From positions 249,001 to 313,000 of the forward strand of contig CAJNDS010002528.1 of the NCBI GenBank assembly GCA_905221605.1: 64,000 nucleotides of DNA. The letters are read 5' to 3'. This DNA is from Symbiodinium natans. Lineage: Eukaryota; Sar; Dinophyceae; Suessiales; Symbiodiniaceae. Below are positions 10,756 to 21,346 of this stretch, one piece after another; positions within the stretch are counted from its first letter, which is position 1; the number at the start of each line of letters is the position of its first letter. Both the position numbers and the translations under genes were made by a program. Below the pieces are notes generated by a model that was not told where the DNA came from, ran no database searches, and saw only the letters and a program-made list of their open reading frames with translations.

Positions 10756-11690
10756 GCCTCTTTCATGCCCAGAGAGAGCTCGAGAAGGTGTCGCATGAAA
10801 ACCAGGCAAGCTCCACCGGAAGAGAGAGAGGAGCCATTCCAGCTGCCGGGCGAACCTTCCAAGGCCACTGCATCCCTGCTCCTACTCCTAGGTCCTAGGT
10901 CCTAGGTTGTAGGTTTTGTGGGCTTGGCTAAATCCTGTGGAATGAAATAACGAAAGTTTGAGCACTCCACAGAACGTGCTACGCGGGCCTTGCATGGCCT
11001 TGCCATCCTGGCTTTTTTCAGAAGAACCTGGTGGTAGCCACCTGCGGAGGGGCGCGACAAGACGTTAAAGAGCCTTGCGCAGCGCACACTTCTCTTCGCG
11101 CATTCAAACCGATGTCTTTGGATGCGTGACCTCCTGACTTGCACGAAAGAAAGTTTGTGTGGAGCCAGGCGCGAAACTGCAACACAGAGTAACTCATGTC
11201 ATCGTGCAGCAGGCCACTGCAGCGCCACCTGCTTATTCTTATCTGCATTGCGGCAGGAGCAAATCGACGGCCTCCGTCGTGATCTCCAGCATTGGACCTA
11301 TAAATGGCGCTGTGGTGCTACGATTCAGCCTCTCAGCAAGCAAACCGCTCAAGCAGAGATCGCCCGGAAGACGGGCAGATGCAGTTGAACAATCCCTCTA
11401 TTGCCCAGGAGGAGGAAGCAAGACACCGGTGAAGCAACCTTTGTTGTCGCCAACATGCAGCTGGGCGTAACGGAGGAGATGTGCTCCTTTGATTGCGGGA
11501 TGCCTCACCAGTCTCATGGGCCCAGCCTTGCTTGGAGGAGGAACGCAGGAAGGCTCGCCGAGAGTTGCAGGACCTGATAAACTTCAACTTTCCAGGCAGG
11601 GAAGCCTGGGTCCTCAAGGGGACCCCAAGAGGAGATGAGGGAAGCCGCATAGTGACTATTCTGACTATACGATTATTATTACAGTTATGA
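10756..11690 (+). CDS. coiled-coil exon-like segments downstream of the kinase
   Basis: Short segments with heptad-like, charged composition follow the kinase domain on the same strand: about 10760-10806 (AQRELEKVSHENQ), 11250-11290 (RQEQIDGLRRDLQHW), 11341-11375 (QTAQAEIARKTGR) and 11535-11640 (EEERRKARRELQDLINF). Each is next to a possible AG acceptor. They could form a C-terminal coiled-coil tail of the kinase, or link to the PDZ exons. Exact boundaries not resolved. 10895-10912 is a short CCTAGGT repeat. Confidence 0.35.
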
Positions 11691-11842
11691 TGAATTCTTC
11701 TATTCTGCATTAGCAGGCTATGGTTAAAAGAAGAGTGCAGCACGCGAACTATGGCTGTGCCAGGCCACGGGCTCATCAGTGGAGGCCGGATCATACCACC
11801 GTGCACCACCGTGCACCGCCCGTTCTAACCTGCAAAAGCGCC

Positions 11843-11863
11843 AAACCCTAAACCCTAAACCCG
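11843..11863. repeat. telomere-like (CCCTAAA) array, C-rich strand on +
   Basis: About three units, followed by a CCAGCTATGCGGGTGCC motif that recurs beside other arrays, and then by a pyrimidine-rich acceptor (TTTCTCCACAG) before an exon. Confidence 0.8.
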
Positions 11864-11941
11864 TCCAGCTATGCGGGTGCCGAAATGAGCCCTATGAACC
11901 TTAAAAGAAACCGCTTAGCCCCCTTTATGTCTTTCTCCACA

Positions 11942-13147
11942 GTTGGGCGCCATCCCTGTCGAAGGATCCGCCGGCGCGCCCTCGACCTTGCCATCGCTTC
12001 CAGAGGAGAGAAAGAAGAAGTCGCATCGTCTTCTGACGCACACCTTGAAGGCTGGAGAAAGAAATTCAACCGGAGGGCGACCCCTTGCTTTTTGACCCCC
12101 CCCCCCCCCCCCCCAAAGAATGGAAAGAGCCCGAAACCCTAAAGCCTAAACCCAATGAGAGGAGAGTCGGGAAACCCTAAGACCCTAAACGCCAAACCCG
12201 AAACCCGGCAGTGCGATGTTACCATCAGCTAGGCGGGTGGCAACACAACGCCCTGAACCCTAAACCCTAAACCCTAAACCCTAAACCCTAAACCCTAAAC
12301 CCTAAACCCTAAACCCTAAACCCTAAACCCTAAACCCTAAACCCTAAACCCTAAACCCTAAACCCTAAACCCAATGAGATTCCTCAACTTCTGCTGGAGG
12401 TTTCGCCGAAAGACGGCGCAGGCGTCGAGCTGGAACCCGAAGCCGGTGGCATGAAAGTGATGAAGGCCGGTTCTCCTTGGCGTTAGCTTCAAGAGATTGC
12501 TTTCAGGGGGTGGGGCGGGGGTTTGGGTTTAGGGTTTAGGGTTTAGGGTTTAGGGTTTAGGGTTTGGGTTTAGGGTTTAGGGTTTAGGGTTTAGGGTTTA
12601 GGGGTTAGGGGTTAGGGTTTAGGGGTCAGGGTTAGGGTTTAGGGGACTGTGGGCTGAGAGTCTACGGCTCAGGAGGGAGGAACGAAAGCTTAGGATGTGT
12701 TACGGGTTCTTCAACATTCCAGCAAGCCAGCGATGCTGGTCGCATTTGTTGCCACAAGCTGGCGGGAGTAGAGTCGCAGCATTTTCGATTAAAGGTCTAC
12801 AGTTGGCATGTTCCCCCTTACTGGGGATTATCGTACCCCCGCGTTGAATCCCTATTACAGTACTGAAAGTGGCTACATGGCCAGCGTACCGAAACTACTT
12901 CTTGAGGAAGCCAAGCCCAGGTTTTTCCCAAACCAGGGCAGCCTGGATTGGAAGCGCGGGATCTGATTATCAGCATTGACGGGATGTCCCTCCGCGGTAC
13001 ACCCGAGAAGGTTCGGAACCCAGTGTCGACTAAGTGCACTGCCCTGACCATACCGACTCCCAAGTCGCTTGCCCTCAGGTCGAGGATATTTTCGGACAGC
13101 ACTTCCGGGACGGAGTTCAGCTGACCATCAAGAGATTTCAGAAGTAG
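11942..13147 (+). CDS. PDZ-domain protein, C-terminal exons
   Basis: Four + strand segments. 11942-12085 encodes GAIPVEGSAGAPSTLPSLP and a Lys-rich stretch (first exon tentative). About 12375-12481 encodes an acidic start and GMKVMKAGSPW. 12937-13010 encodes PGLEARDLIISIDGMSLRG. 13079-13147 encodes VEDIFGQHFRDGVQLTIKRF, then Gln-Lys and TAG. Joined across GT-AG introns 12482-12936 and 13011-13078, the last three give a continuous PDZ-like fold: the GLEARDLIISIDG strand and the final LTIK strand are typical. PDZ domains bind C-terminal peptides and scaffold signalling complexes. The 5' end is not resolved and the gene may be continuous with the coiled-coil or kinase exons. The oddity is that the GMKVM exon is bracketed by telomere-like arrays of opposite polarity. 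Confidence 0.65.
12094..12114. repeat. poly-C run (about 20 C)
   Basis: Homopolymer at the edge of an exon and next to degenerate telomere-like units. Confidence 0.9.
12131..12207. repeat. degenerate telomere-like repeats, C-rich
   Basis: Interrupted CCCTAAA variants (CCTAAAG, CCTAAGA, CGCCAAA). They lie upstream of the main array in the same presumed intron. Confidence 0.7.
12251..12372. repeat. telomere-like (CCCTAAA)n, about 17 units
   Basis: Nearly perfect array ending directly before a PDZ exon (AAACCCAATGAG then exon). Unique DNA continues on both sides, so this is interstitial. Confidence 0.95.
12521..12645. repeat. telomere-like (TTTAGGG)n, about 17 units, opposite polarity
   Basis: Lies inside the 12482-12936 intron of the PDZ gene, 40 bp after its GT donor. 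Together with the array at 12251-12372 it encloses one coding exon. Confidence 0.95.
12802..12865. repeat. dispersed foldback-type repeat, copy 1
   Basis: Begins AGTTGGCATGTTCCCCCTTA. The same start is seen at 13783 and 38166. It lies in the PDZ intron. Confidence 0.6.
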
Positions 13148-13269
13148 CTGGCAGAACGCGTTTGGGTCCCCTGTGCCTTTACAGTTGGGAGCGTGCCCGG
13201 CTGGTCGTGCTCAATGCAAAAAATGGCATGCGGAACTGTGGAGGATTGCAGAGCCAAGCTGGGGTATAC

Positions 13270-13435
13270 ACCTCTCTCGCTCTCTGTCTTGTTCGCTCTC
13301 TCTCTCTCTCGTTTTTGTTTGTCTTTTTTTGTTTTATGTGTTTTTTGTTTTGCTCTGTCTCTCTCTCTTTCTCCATATTTTTCTCACTCTCTCTCTCTCG
13401 CTATCTCTCTCTCTCTCTCTTTTCTCTCCTTCTTT
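13270..13435. repeat. (CT)n / T-rich low-complexity tract
   Basis: Interrupted CTCTCT runs alternating with TTTTTGTTT. Open frames here are Ser/Leu/Phe low-complexity and not genes. The rest of 13148-14008 holds no gene I can support. Confidence 0.9.
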
Positions 13436-13782
13436 TCATGTCTCCCTCTTTACCACTGGCGCGAGTGCCTCGGCCGGAGACGGGGAGTAGTACTTTTTTA
13501 ATCGTCAATACGTCTGAAATTGCTTTCGTTTTGTAGCAATTAGAAGATTTAGAAACGTTTAGCACGAACATTTATTCCAGCGAGAGCTTGGTTAAGCAAA
13601 ACTACGAGAACCTGGCAAGCAAACGTGTCCAGATTCTGACGGTTGTGGGAGGATCACGAAAACAGTGCTGCCCTGGCAGTAGGGCTGATTGGGAGGGGGG
13701 GAAGCAACCCACAGGGTGCGCGGTTCCTGGGCTTGGAACCTCCAAGCCATTCCAAGCCCTTAAGTCCCTTGAGCCATTTCCA

Positions 13783-13856
13783 GTTGGGATGTTCCCCCTT
13801 ATACCAACAGTCCCTAGTAGGGCTTACAGCACCCCCTATTATAATCCCAATTAAGG
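13783..13856. repeat. dispersed foldback-type repeat, copy 2
   Basis: AGTTGGGATGTTCCCCCTTA start, then alternating CCCTAGTAGGG and CCCCCTATTATAA inverted pieces. Lies 150 bp upstream of the first channel gene. Confidence 0.6.
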
Positions 13857-14008
13857 ACTCTTAGTATCAGGGAGCAACATCCCAAATTCCAACGCCGGCC
13901 TCTAGCCTCGGGTTGCAGAGAGCACTCACATACCGAGTTGCCGAATGCCGCCGGCGCCTGCCTTTGGCCCCAGCTGATTCAAAAAAGGGGGCGTGCTTGT
14001 TCCCCGCC

Positions 14009-15796
14009 ATGGAGGACGAGTCGGTGACTTCGGAGACCTTCGCATCGCAGCTCACCGAGTGGTTAGCAGAGCGCTTCAAAGAAGAACGCTCTGCAGCTGA
14101 AAGGAGACATGAGGCTGTGCTTGCCGACTTGCAGAGTATCCTGGGAGGGGCCCCACCTAACGGGAGCTTCAATGGGAGTGGGAGGAGCTCACAGCTGTCA
14201 CAGCTAGGGACTGTGGCCGAAGATGAAAGCGTGCCTCCACCCTATGTGAGAACAAGGCTCAAAATGAAGAGGTCGCTTGCAAAGTGGAACCTGAAGCATG
14301 CCGGGACGCATGGCACACTCGGCAGCTTCGCTAGCTTGGCGAGCAGCCAGAGGGCTCATCAGAGTCCCCTCTCCCTCAAGGACTCCCTGAGCGTCAAGGC
14401 AGTGGCTGGCCTTCCTTTCTGGCATCCGACCAGGATGGTACGCTCATACGCCTTTGAGCTGTTCTTCTCCTTCCTTATCCTACTGCAGGCAGTGACAATG
14501 GCAGTGGAGGTGCAGTTCACAGGCCTAGACTGGGGGTACCAGCTGGGTTACGAAGGCTACGATCGTCCAGCAGCGGAGGTATGGACCAGTGTGCCAGCAG
14601 TTGTTCAAGGGATCGACGTGTTCTTCGGCGTGTTGTTCACCATCGAGGTCGTGCTGAAATCTGCTGTTCTCCGTCGCGCTTACGTTCTGGACCCATGGTC
14701 TTGGTTTGACATGGTCTTGGTTGCTCTTTGGTGCATGGATACAGGCTTGTCGTTGCTGCCGCTTGATAGCCACACGCTTCGATTGCTGCGGCTGGTCCGG
14801 CTCATACGGCTCGTGAAGCTGGTCAGAGCAGTTCAAGGCTTCGACTCCCTTATCATCATGACGACTGCCTTGAGAGACAGTGTCAATGCTCTCTTCTGGG
14901 TCGCGATGATCATGCTTGTTGTCGAGATGATGTTTGCCCTGCTCTTGAACCAAGTGCTCATGAGCCTTGTCCGAGGAGCAGGCTTAGGTCTGACAGCTGC
15001 AGAAGAAAGAACTTTGTTTGAGTATTTTGGAACCTTCCCCAGAGCCATGCTGACCATGTTCCAGTTCACGCTGGGGACTTGGGTCCCCGTGGCCCGCATT
15101 CTGCAGGAGGTCGTGAGCCCATATTTCAACATCTTTTCAATCTTGCACAAGGTTACCGTTGGCTTTGCATGCATCGGCGTGATCAACGGTGTGTTCATGC
15201 AGGAAACTCTCAAAGTCGCGCAGTCCGACGACGTCATCATGATGCGAGACGTGGCAAGACGAGAGAAGATCCATGCATCAAAGATGAAGGATTTCTTTCG
15301 CTATGCGGACCATTCAAAGGACTATGTCATAACCCGCGAGGAATGGCAACGTGTCATGGAAGGTACTCATGCTCAGCATTGGTTTGAGGCTCAAGGCCTC
15401 AATGTCGAAGATGCCAACACAGTCTTCAGCCTCATTGACAGGGACAACAGCCAGACCATTACGATGCACGAGCTCATCAAGGGCGTGAACCAGCTGAAAG
15501 GGCCTGCAAGGAGCCTTGACCTGGTCATGATGACAGAGCGGCACAATCAGCTCATGGATCAGATGACAGACTTGCTGGAGAGGTGGGGCGGCGGCAGCCC
15601 GAAAGCCTCCAACTTTTTTGCCACACCATCCTCAAGTCCGGGAGGAACCCAAAACTTTCAGGAGAAATTTCAGAGCTCCTCGAGCCCTCGAGGGAGCCGG
15701 GACTTTCAAGGCAAGTATCAGAGCAGTCCCAGCCCTGGAGGCCGGGACTTGCAGGAAGAAGAGAGGAATCCGAATGAAATCGGCCTTTCGGTGTGA
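14009..15796 (+). CDS. single-domain voltage-gated cation channel with EF hands, 595 aa, intronless
   Basis: The frame is open from 13913, but the first ATG is 14009 (MEDESVTSE). S1 is near residue 148 (FELFFSFLILLQ). S4 near 254 has Arg/Lys every third position (RLLRLVRLIRLVKLVR). A pore loop near 350 carries FTLGTWVPVAR, and S6 follows. After S6 come two EF hands, at about 434 (DHSKDYVITREE) and 476 (DRDNSQTITMHE), both with good Ca ligands. The tail has a 16-residue Ser/Pro/Gly/Phe-Gln repeat three times. One six-helix domain implies assembly as a tetramer, as in bacterial NaChBac-type channels; ion choice cannot be read with certainty from the TLGTW filter. A paralogue follows in tandem at 16549 with three introns at positions uninterrupted here. 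Strong call for family, not for selectivity. Confidence 0.9.
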   Translation: MEDESVTSETFASQLTEWLAERFKEERSAAERRHEAVLADLQSILGGAPPNGSFNGSGRSSQLSQLGTVAEDESVPPPYVRTRLKMKRSLAKWNLKHAGTHGTLGSFASLASSQRAHQSPLSLKDSLSVKAVAGLPFWHPTRMVRSYAFELFFSFLILLQAVTMAVEVQFTGLDWGYQLGYEGYDRPAAEVWTSVPAVVQGIDVFFGVLFTIEVVLKSAVLRRAYVLDPWSWFDMVLVALWCMDTGLSLLPLDSHTLRLLRLVRLIRLVKLVRAVQGFDSLIIMTTALRDSVNALFWVAMIMLVVEMMFALLLNQVLMSLVRGAGLGLTAAEERTLFEYFGTFPRAMLTMFQFTLGTWVPVARILQEVVSPYFNIFSILHKVTVGFACIGVINGVFMQETLKVAQSDDVIMMRDVARREKIHASKMKDFFRYADHSKDYVITREEWQRVMEGTHAQHWFEAQGLNVEDANTVFSLIDRDNSQTITMHELIKGVNQLKGPARSLDLVMMTERHNQLMDQMTDLLERWGGGSPKASNFFATPSSSPGGTQNFQEKFQSSSSPRGSRDFQGKYQSSPSPGGRDLQEEERNPNEIGLSV

Positions 15797-16548
15797 GTCG
15801 AGCGGAGAATAGAGCCTGACTATGGGTTGCCAGGGCCGGGCGCGGAAGTTCGACACAGGTTTCAACACGTGAGACGCCGTGTCACCCCTTGTCCTAATAT
15901 TCTAAGTCCAGGAAGCCATACTGGCCGTCATACCAAAAAAGGTTACGACGTGCACTTGTTTCACCCAGTCGCAGAAAAAACAAACGCTTGCATGCCATTA
16001 TGGCAGACACCCCAGCAGACGGATTGACTCCTTCACCTGAGGGCTCCTTGGGTCAGACCCAAGTACCTCCCTGCATCTCCGCTCAAGCGATTGCGTAGCC
16101 GAGATGGCATCTGTCGAGCTTCGTTCCGGCCTCTTATCGGTTGAGCGACTGGAAGCTGGATCCACAGCATGAGCGCCCCGAGACCCACCGAGAAAGGTAG
16201 CTACGTTCATGTTCATGGAGGCTTGTAGCAGAAAGTGTCCGTTCTGGGGCACGAAACAGGCTCTGCGTGACTACTTCAACTTTGAACCCCAGAAGCTGCT
16301 GAGGGATGTCCCGGAGAACCCCCGGTTGAGAGCAGAAAACAGCATAAAGAATCTCTGGCAGCGCTAGCCCCACGCAGTTCCTTCGGCTCCTCTTTGGCTC
16401 GCGTTGCCCCCTGCATCTTTGCATGTCATGTGCTCTCCGTGTGCTCTCCGAGGCCCAAAGATGCTCCTAAGGAGCACGCAGCTCGGATCTTTAGGATCGT
16501 TATAGGATCGTTATAGGGTATCAGCCCATATCAGAATCCAGACTTGCC
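15797..16548. other. spacer between the two channel genes
   Basis: No gene seen. Short direct repeat AGGATCGTTATAGG at about 16494-16516. In dinoflagellates tandem paralogues are often co-oriented with short spacers, as here. Confidence 0.5.
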
Positions 16549-19216
16549 ATGGACCCTGGCGCTCGGATAACTCCTGAACTGCTGAGCTGGGTGCAGACAG
16601 CCTTGGCGCGAGAGCTCCAGGCGTTAGAGCGAGGCCACCAAGCTGTCATCGAGCACCTTCAGCACCTTCAGACGATGCAATTGGGATCGCTCGGAGAGAA
16701 GCCCCCTGAAGTCTCTGAGCCGGAGAAGGGTCCAATCGGGCTGGTTGACCACGAGCCTTCGGAGATTTTCCAATCTCATATGAGCATTGAAAGCGATAAA
16801 CAGAGCACAGCTACAGTTACAAAGGACAACAGGCGCTTCACAAGAAGCCCATCTTCGTTGAAAGACTCTTTAACTCTGGATGACGGGCCCGAGAAGCCCT
16901 TCTGGCATCCAGACCGTTTTGTCAAGTCGTGCGGTTTCGAGGTCTTTTTCTCCTTCCTGATCTTTCTCCAGGCTTTGAGCATGGCGATAGAAGTGCAGTA
17001 CACGGGCCTGCAGTGGGGTTACGAGCTCAACTATGAGGGATATGCTCTTCCCGCTTTGGAGGCAGGCGCTCGTTTCTTTGCTTATCTTTTATGGTTGTGT
17101 GCCCCCTTGGCCTAAGATAACCCTAAACCCTAGACCCTAGACCCTAGCCCTAAACCCGAGCCCAGACTTCCTAAACTTCCTAAGCCCTAAACCTGAGCAG
17201 CGAGCCTGGTCTCAAAGTTGTTGCCCACAGGCATGGCCGGGAATACCGGCCTTCTTGCAGACTGTTGAGATGTTCTTTGGGTGTTTCTTTCTAGTGGAGG
17301 CGGTGCTCAAGGCCTGCGGCCTTGGAAGGGAGTTCCTATGTGATCCGTGGAACTGGTTTGACTCATCACTGGTGGTTCTATGGCTTGTTGACACACTTCT
17401 GACGAACCTCCCGATTGAGACACCATTCTTGAGGTTGATTCGCTTGATGAGACTTATTCGACTCGTGAAGCTCGTACGCTTCGTGCAGGGCTTTGACTCC
17501 CTCATTGTGATGACAACATCCTTGCAGCACTCTGTCAATGCACTCCTGTGGGTCGCGGTGATCATGATGATGGTTCAGCTGCTGTTCGCACTTCTGCTCA
17601 ACCAAGTTCTGATGACCTTTGTTACAAGTTCCTTCTTCAACTTCTCCGCGGAGGACCAGGTCAAGCTGTTTGAGTACTTCGGCACATTTCCAAGATCCAT
17701 GCTGACCATGTTCCAAATGACTTTGGGCACTTGGGTTCCCGTTGCCCGGATCTTGCAAGAAGTCGTCAGCCCAGCATTCAACATCTTCACCATCCTACAC
17801 AAGGTGACCGTCGGGTTCGCCTGCATAGGACTGCGTCTCAATCTTTTTTTGTTTCTCAGCTTCTTACGCAGCCTGGGCCTCCAAAATCGAACCTCTATCG
17901 CTGCCTTCCTGAACATGTCAGAACTTCTGCCGTCCGCGAGGCATTGCTTTTGTTCATGTAAACGCCCATGAACGATGCTGTTCACCCACCCCCTTGCAAG
18001 CTTAAGGTATGTTTGCTGTCTGCAAGATGTAGGGCACGTGGCCTCTCAGCATGGAAGACGATCGTCAACACGACCCATGGCTCATGATCGACATCACCCG
18101 TCTGCAATCCCTGAGGGACATGATCGTCGTACTTACCCATGCAAAAATTCCGCTCATTGCCAAAATCACGAATATTCTGCCGGTTTTTCTGCTGATGCGT
18201 CTTGCAAACGTCCCTGCGACAGGCTCACAATCAACTATGATACTGCACATGGGGCACTGTTCATTCTGCGACTTTTCCGCAGCAAACGCCGCAAGATGCC
18301 CCTGCACCCGCAGCACGAAAGAAGAAGACAAGCGCGCTCCCGCACCTGTAATCAACGAACCACAGTGCTCCGCACCCACTGCAAAATGATGCTGCACCAT
18401 CGCCCCGCACCCGGCACGAAAAAGACCTGTGACATTGGCACTCTTGCCCCCAAAATCTGACCTGCGTGCATCCGCCATGCCGCGCATTGCTCCTGAAAGG
18501 AAGTGCCGTAACGAAGGGAGGGTTAAACTGTTATAAAGCACAAGCCCGAAGCCTGACAAACCTGGACCTAGTTTCTTGGGCACGGTGGCAGGAGTGATAA
18601 ACGGCGTATTCATGCAAGAAACGATGAAAGTGGCCCAGTCAGACGACGTCATTATGATGCGGGACGTGGCCAGGAAGGAGAAGATTCACAGCAAGAAGAT
18701 GCACAGCTTTTTCCAGTACACGAACCGCTCGGGCTCCGAGATCACCAGGGCAGAATGGAATGCTGTCATGGCAAATCCTGGTGCCCGACACTGGTTTGCG
18801 GCGCAGGGCCTCCCAATGCATGACCCTGATCTTGTTTTCGACCTCCTTGATCAAGACCGCAGTGAGTGTGTCACGATGGATGAGCTCCTCCGCGGGGTGC
18901 CTCGGAATGTTACATTCAGACACTTGCTTCTAGGGTAGCTGCCCGATCTCTTTCTCCACGTTAGGCTTTTTCTCTGCCGTTGATGTCTTCGAGGCCTTAG
19001 ACATATTCGGCTGAGGTGTCTCAACTGCAGGGTGCGGCAAGGAGCATGGACTTGGCGTGCCTCGCTGACAGTAACCGGCAACTCCTGTCGAGCGTGAAAG
19101 CGCTAAGACTGGCTCAAGAAGGCAAACCTGAGGGTGGTCAAACAAAGCGGTCGAAGTCGAAGGAAGCCGCGACAGTTCGCTTTGGGGAGCCCGACATTGC
19201 TGTGTCGAGGCTCTAG
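16549..19216 (+). CDS. voltage-gated cation channel paralogue, 4 exons, 538 aa
   Basis: Exons 16549-17061, 17231-17828, 18592-18896 and 19016-19216 join in phase to 538 codons plus stop. Alignment to the upstream paralogue fixes every junction: GYALPALE/AWPGIPAFLQ, GFACIG/VINGVF and ELLRG/VSQLQG. S1 (FEVFFSFLIFLQ), S4 (RLIRLMRLIRLVKLVR), filter MTLGTWVPVAR and S6 are conserved. The second EF hand (DQDRSECVTMDE) is intact, but the first (NRSGSEITRAEW) has lost its leading Asp ligands, so calcium control may differ from the sister protein. Introns: 17062-17230 GC-AG with telomere-like repeats inside; 17829-18591 GA-AG; 18897-19015 GT-AG. Shorter than its sister at both ends, and without the C-terminal Ser/Pro repeats. 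Confidence 0.87.
17119..17192. repeat. degenerate telomere-like CCCTAAA/CCCTAGA repeats within intron 1 of the second channel
   Basis: Lies wholly inside an intron whose borders are fixed by comparison with the intronless paralogue. This is direct evidence that such arrays can be intronic. Confidence 0.85.
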
Positions 19217-21190
19217 AGGCATGCCGAAGGCATCGACTCTTGAGCACCAGATCGAAGCCGACTTGCAGGAACTAAGTAACGCGTGGGGTGCAACAAATGC
19301 CGCTCATGGCGCTCTTTGCTTGCTCCTGTCCAGCTCTCTCCTTCCCGCGTGGTGGATGGCAACTCATTGTTACCCCACCTGGCCAGGCTTACAGGGTATG
19401 ATTCTTATATGAAACAGGGTTTATATGACTGTTATGGGTGAGTGTATATAAGGTTCCTTCTTAATCTTGGTGAGTGTATATACTGGGTGTCCTTACAAGG
19501 CATATAGGCCCTACTTCATACGGGCACGCTGGAATCCAGGGTGCGCCCACGATGCATGCCCTGAGGCGGGTTATGAGCACATCTTTGGAATTAACATAGT
19601 GGAGCACCATGCCGCCACAGTCAGCTAGCACATCAACGCAGCAGGTAAGAGCGCTTAAGACTCGTTCCAAAGCTTTTGTTCGGTTCCAAGCGACAGATTG
19701 CATCTCAGACGAGCTTACACAAAATACTTTCAAATGGCCGCCGCTCCATGGCTTGCACCGAGCACCCCTCGAGATGAGCTCAATAGGCTTGGCAACTGCG
19801 GCCAGTGCATGCATCGATGTTCTTAGGGCTTGCTCTTCTGTAAGTGTAGTCCTGCCAGCACACTCCAGCTTCCCAGGCTTTTCCACGACCTCCAACATGA
19901 ACTAAAAACTGCACGTTGCTATCGGACACGTCGCCCGAACAGGCCGAGGCCGAAGCCGAAGTGCACGCCCTCCAGGGCCACATGTCAGCACCTGCAAGAG
20001 AAAGAGCGCCCTAGACACGCCTAGACCCTAAACCCTATAGGGCCTAGATGAAAGTGAGACCGAATATGGGCACAGGACGGAGTATGTTGGCAGCCTTGAC
20101 GTTATAGCATTGGTGGGCAATGAGTCGCTTCTGCCTTTTATCTCATCCTGTTGAACGCCTTGCCTGATGCCACGAACCTAATAGAATTGCCTGCGTCCTT
20201 AACTTGCAGTGGCGATGTACGTGAGACCTACCGACCGTAGCCTTGCTTGCGTTGCGCGAGTGTGAGAGTCGAAGCCGGCACCGAACGCCATCCCCGTGGC
20301 GAAGTGATGTGATCTGCATCTCATGGTCTCAGGTCTTCAGTCAAGGCCCGTGCCTTGGTTTTTCGCCCTTGGCGGAAGCTCCTCTTTGAACGACTGGGTT
20401 GGGGCTTAGGCCCATTGTAGCGATCTAGTAGGGTTTAGGGTACGGGAACCATGCAAGGAGGAACTATCTCAGGGATATTCAGGGATAAACTCAGGGATGA
20501 AACCCTTCTCAAACACATACGGCTGTAGCGGAGTTCATAGTCTCCAAACCTCGCCCTTTACTCCCCGAAGGGCTACCAAGCCGGGCTACCACCGGGCGTC
20601 CGGTGAGGGATAACCAGGCCTGAGCCACCCACCCAACCAAGGGTCCTACCACCAAGACCAACACCCCTTTTCTCACAACTGAAAGCTCCTGAGGCCATCC
20701 TTGAGCCAACAAGGTACAGTTAAGACATGTTTCACGTCTTTCCTAACAGTCTTACTACATCTCCGCACAGGGTTTAGGGTTTAGCGTTTAGGGTTTAGCG
20801 CTTTGGGTTTTGTGCGTCGTCCCTCGCCAGCAACACCGGTATTTAGGGTACCGAGGTGGTGGGCTTCCTACTGAACCAGAGGCTCTTCTCTGCACCCTTA
20901 GCACTGGAGCCGCCGGAAGCTCAGTTGTGTGCAGGCTTGGCCCCCTTATGTCAGCACAGTGGACTATTTCGGCTCTTATGTTATGATATGAATGCATTGT
21001 TTTATTGCTATATGATTTTCTTGTTATGATTTTCCTGTTATACTATTTTCAGTTATATTTGTATATTCGTACATTTTCGTACGCCTATTTTCGTATACAT
21101 GTATACTGATATGTTATGATACCATTATAGTATCGGATCAATACAGGCTGGCATTCGTACTTATAGTATGAACATATTCTTGTAGTAGAA
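19217..21190. other. no confident gene; short telomere-like and AT-rich pieces
   Basis: Contains a few telomere-like units (20024-20040, 20430-20440 and 20769-20815). AT-rich DNA with TATGAT/TATACT-like short repeats lies at 20985-21185. Open frame 19609-19905 has no recognisable domain. Confidence 0.4.
20769..20815. repeat. degenerate telomere-like TTTAGGG/TTTAGCG array
   Basis: About six units on the G-rich strand, with GCG variants. Confidence 0.8.
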
Positions 21191-21346
21191 GGTCTACAGC
21201 CCGAAGCCGTAAGCCACCGCCAATACTGGAGGCGGGCACGAGGCCAAGAATACTTCCGCCTCGTTGCCCCAAAGCTTCCGGACTATCTTTCGCAGCTGCA
21301 AGCCCAGCTTCAGAAAGTCACACGCAGTTTGCTCTTGAGTCTGTGA
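21191..21346 (+). CDS. exon-like segment, unrecognised
   Basis: Follows TAGTAG at 21183-21188. Encodes RARGQEYFRLVAPKLPDYLS and then QLQAQLQKVTRSLLLSL before TGA. Helical, charged composition typical of coding DNA. No family recognised; flanked by AT-rich DNA upstream and the 10-bp repeat downstream. Confidence 0.4.
   Translation, partial: GLQPEAVSHRQYWRRARGQEYFRLVAPKLPDYLSQLQAQLQKVTRSLLLSL

Noticed and set aside
12251..12645. True chromosome end or telomere
   Set aside because: Arrays are short, of both polarities, and followed by unique coding sequence on both sides.
13069..13536. Ser/Leu/Phe-rich ORFs at the CT tract
   Set aside because: Low-complexity pyrimidine tract. Only 13079-13147 (the PDZ last exon, within another frame's span) is supported.
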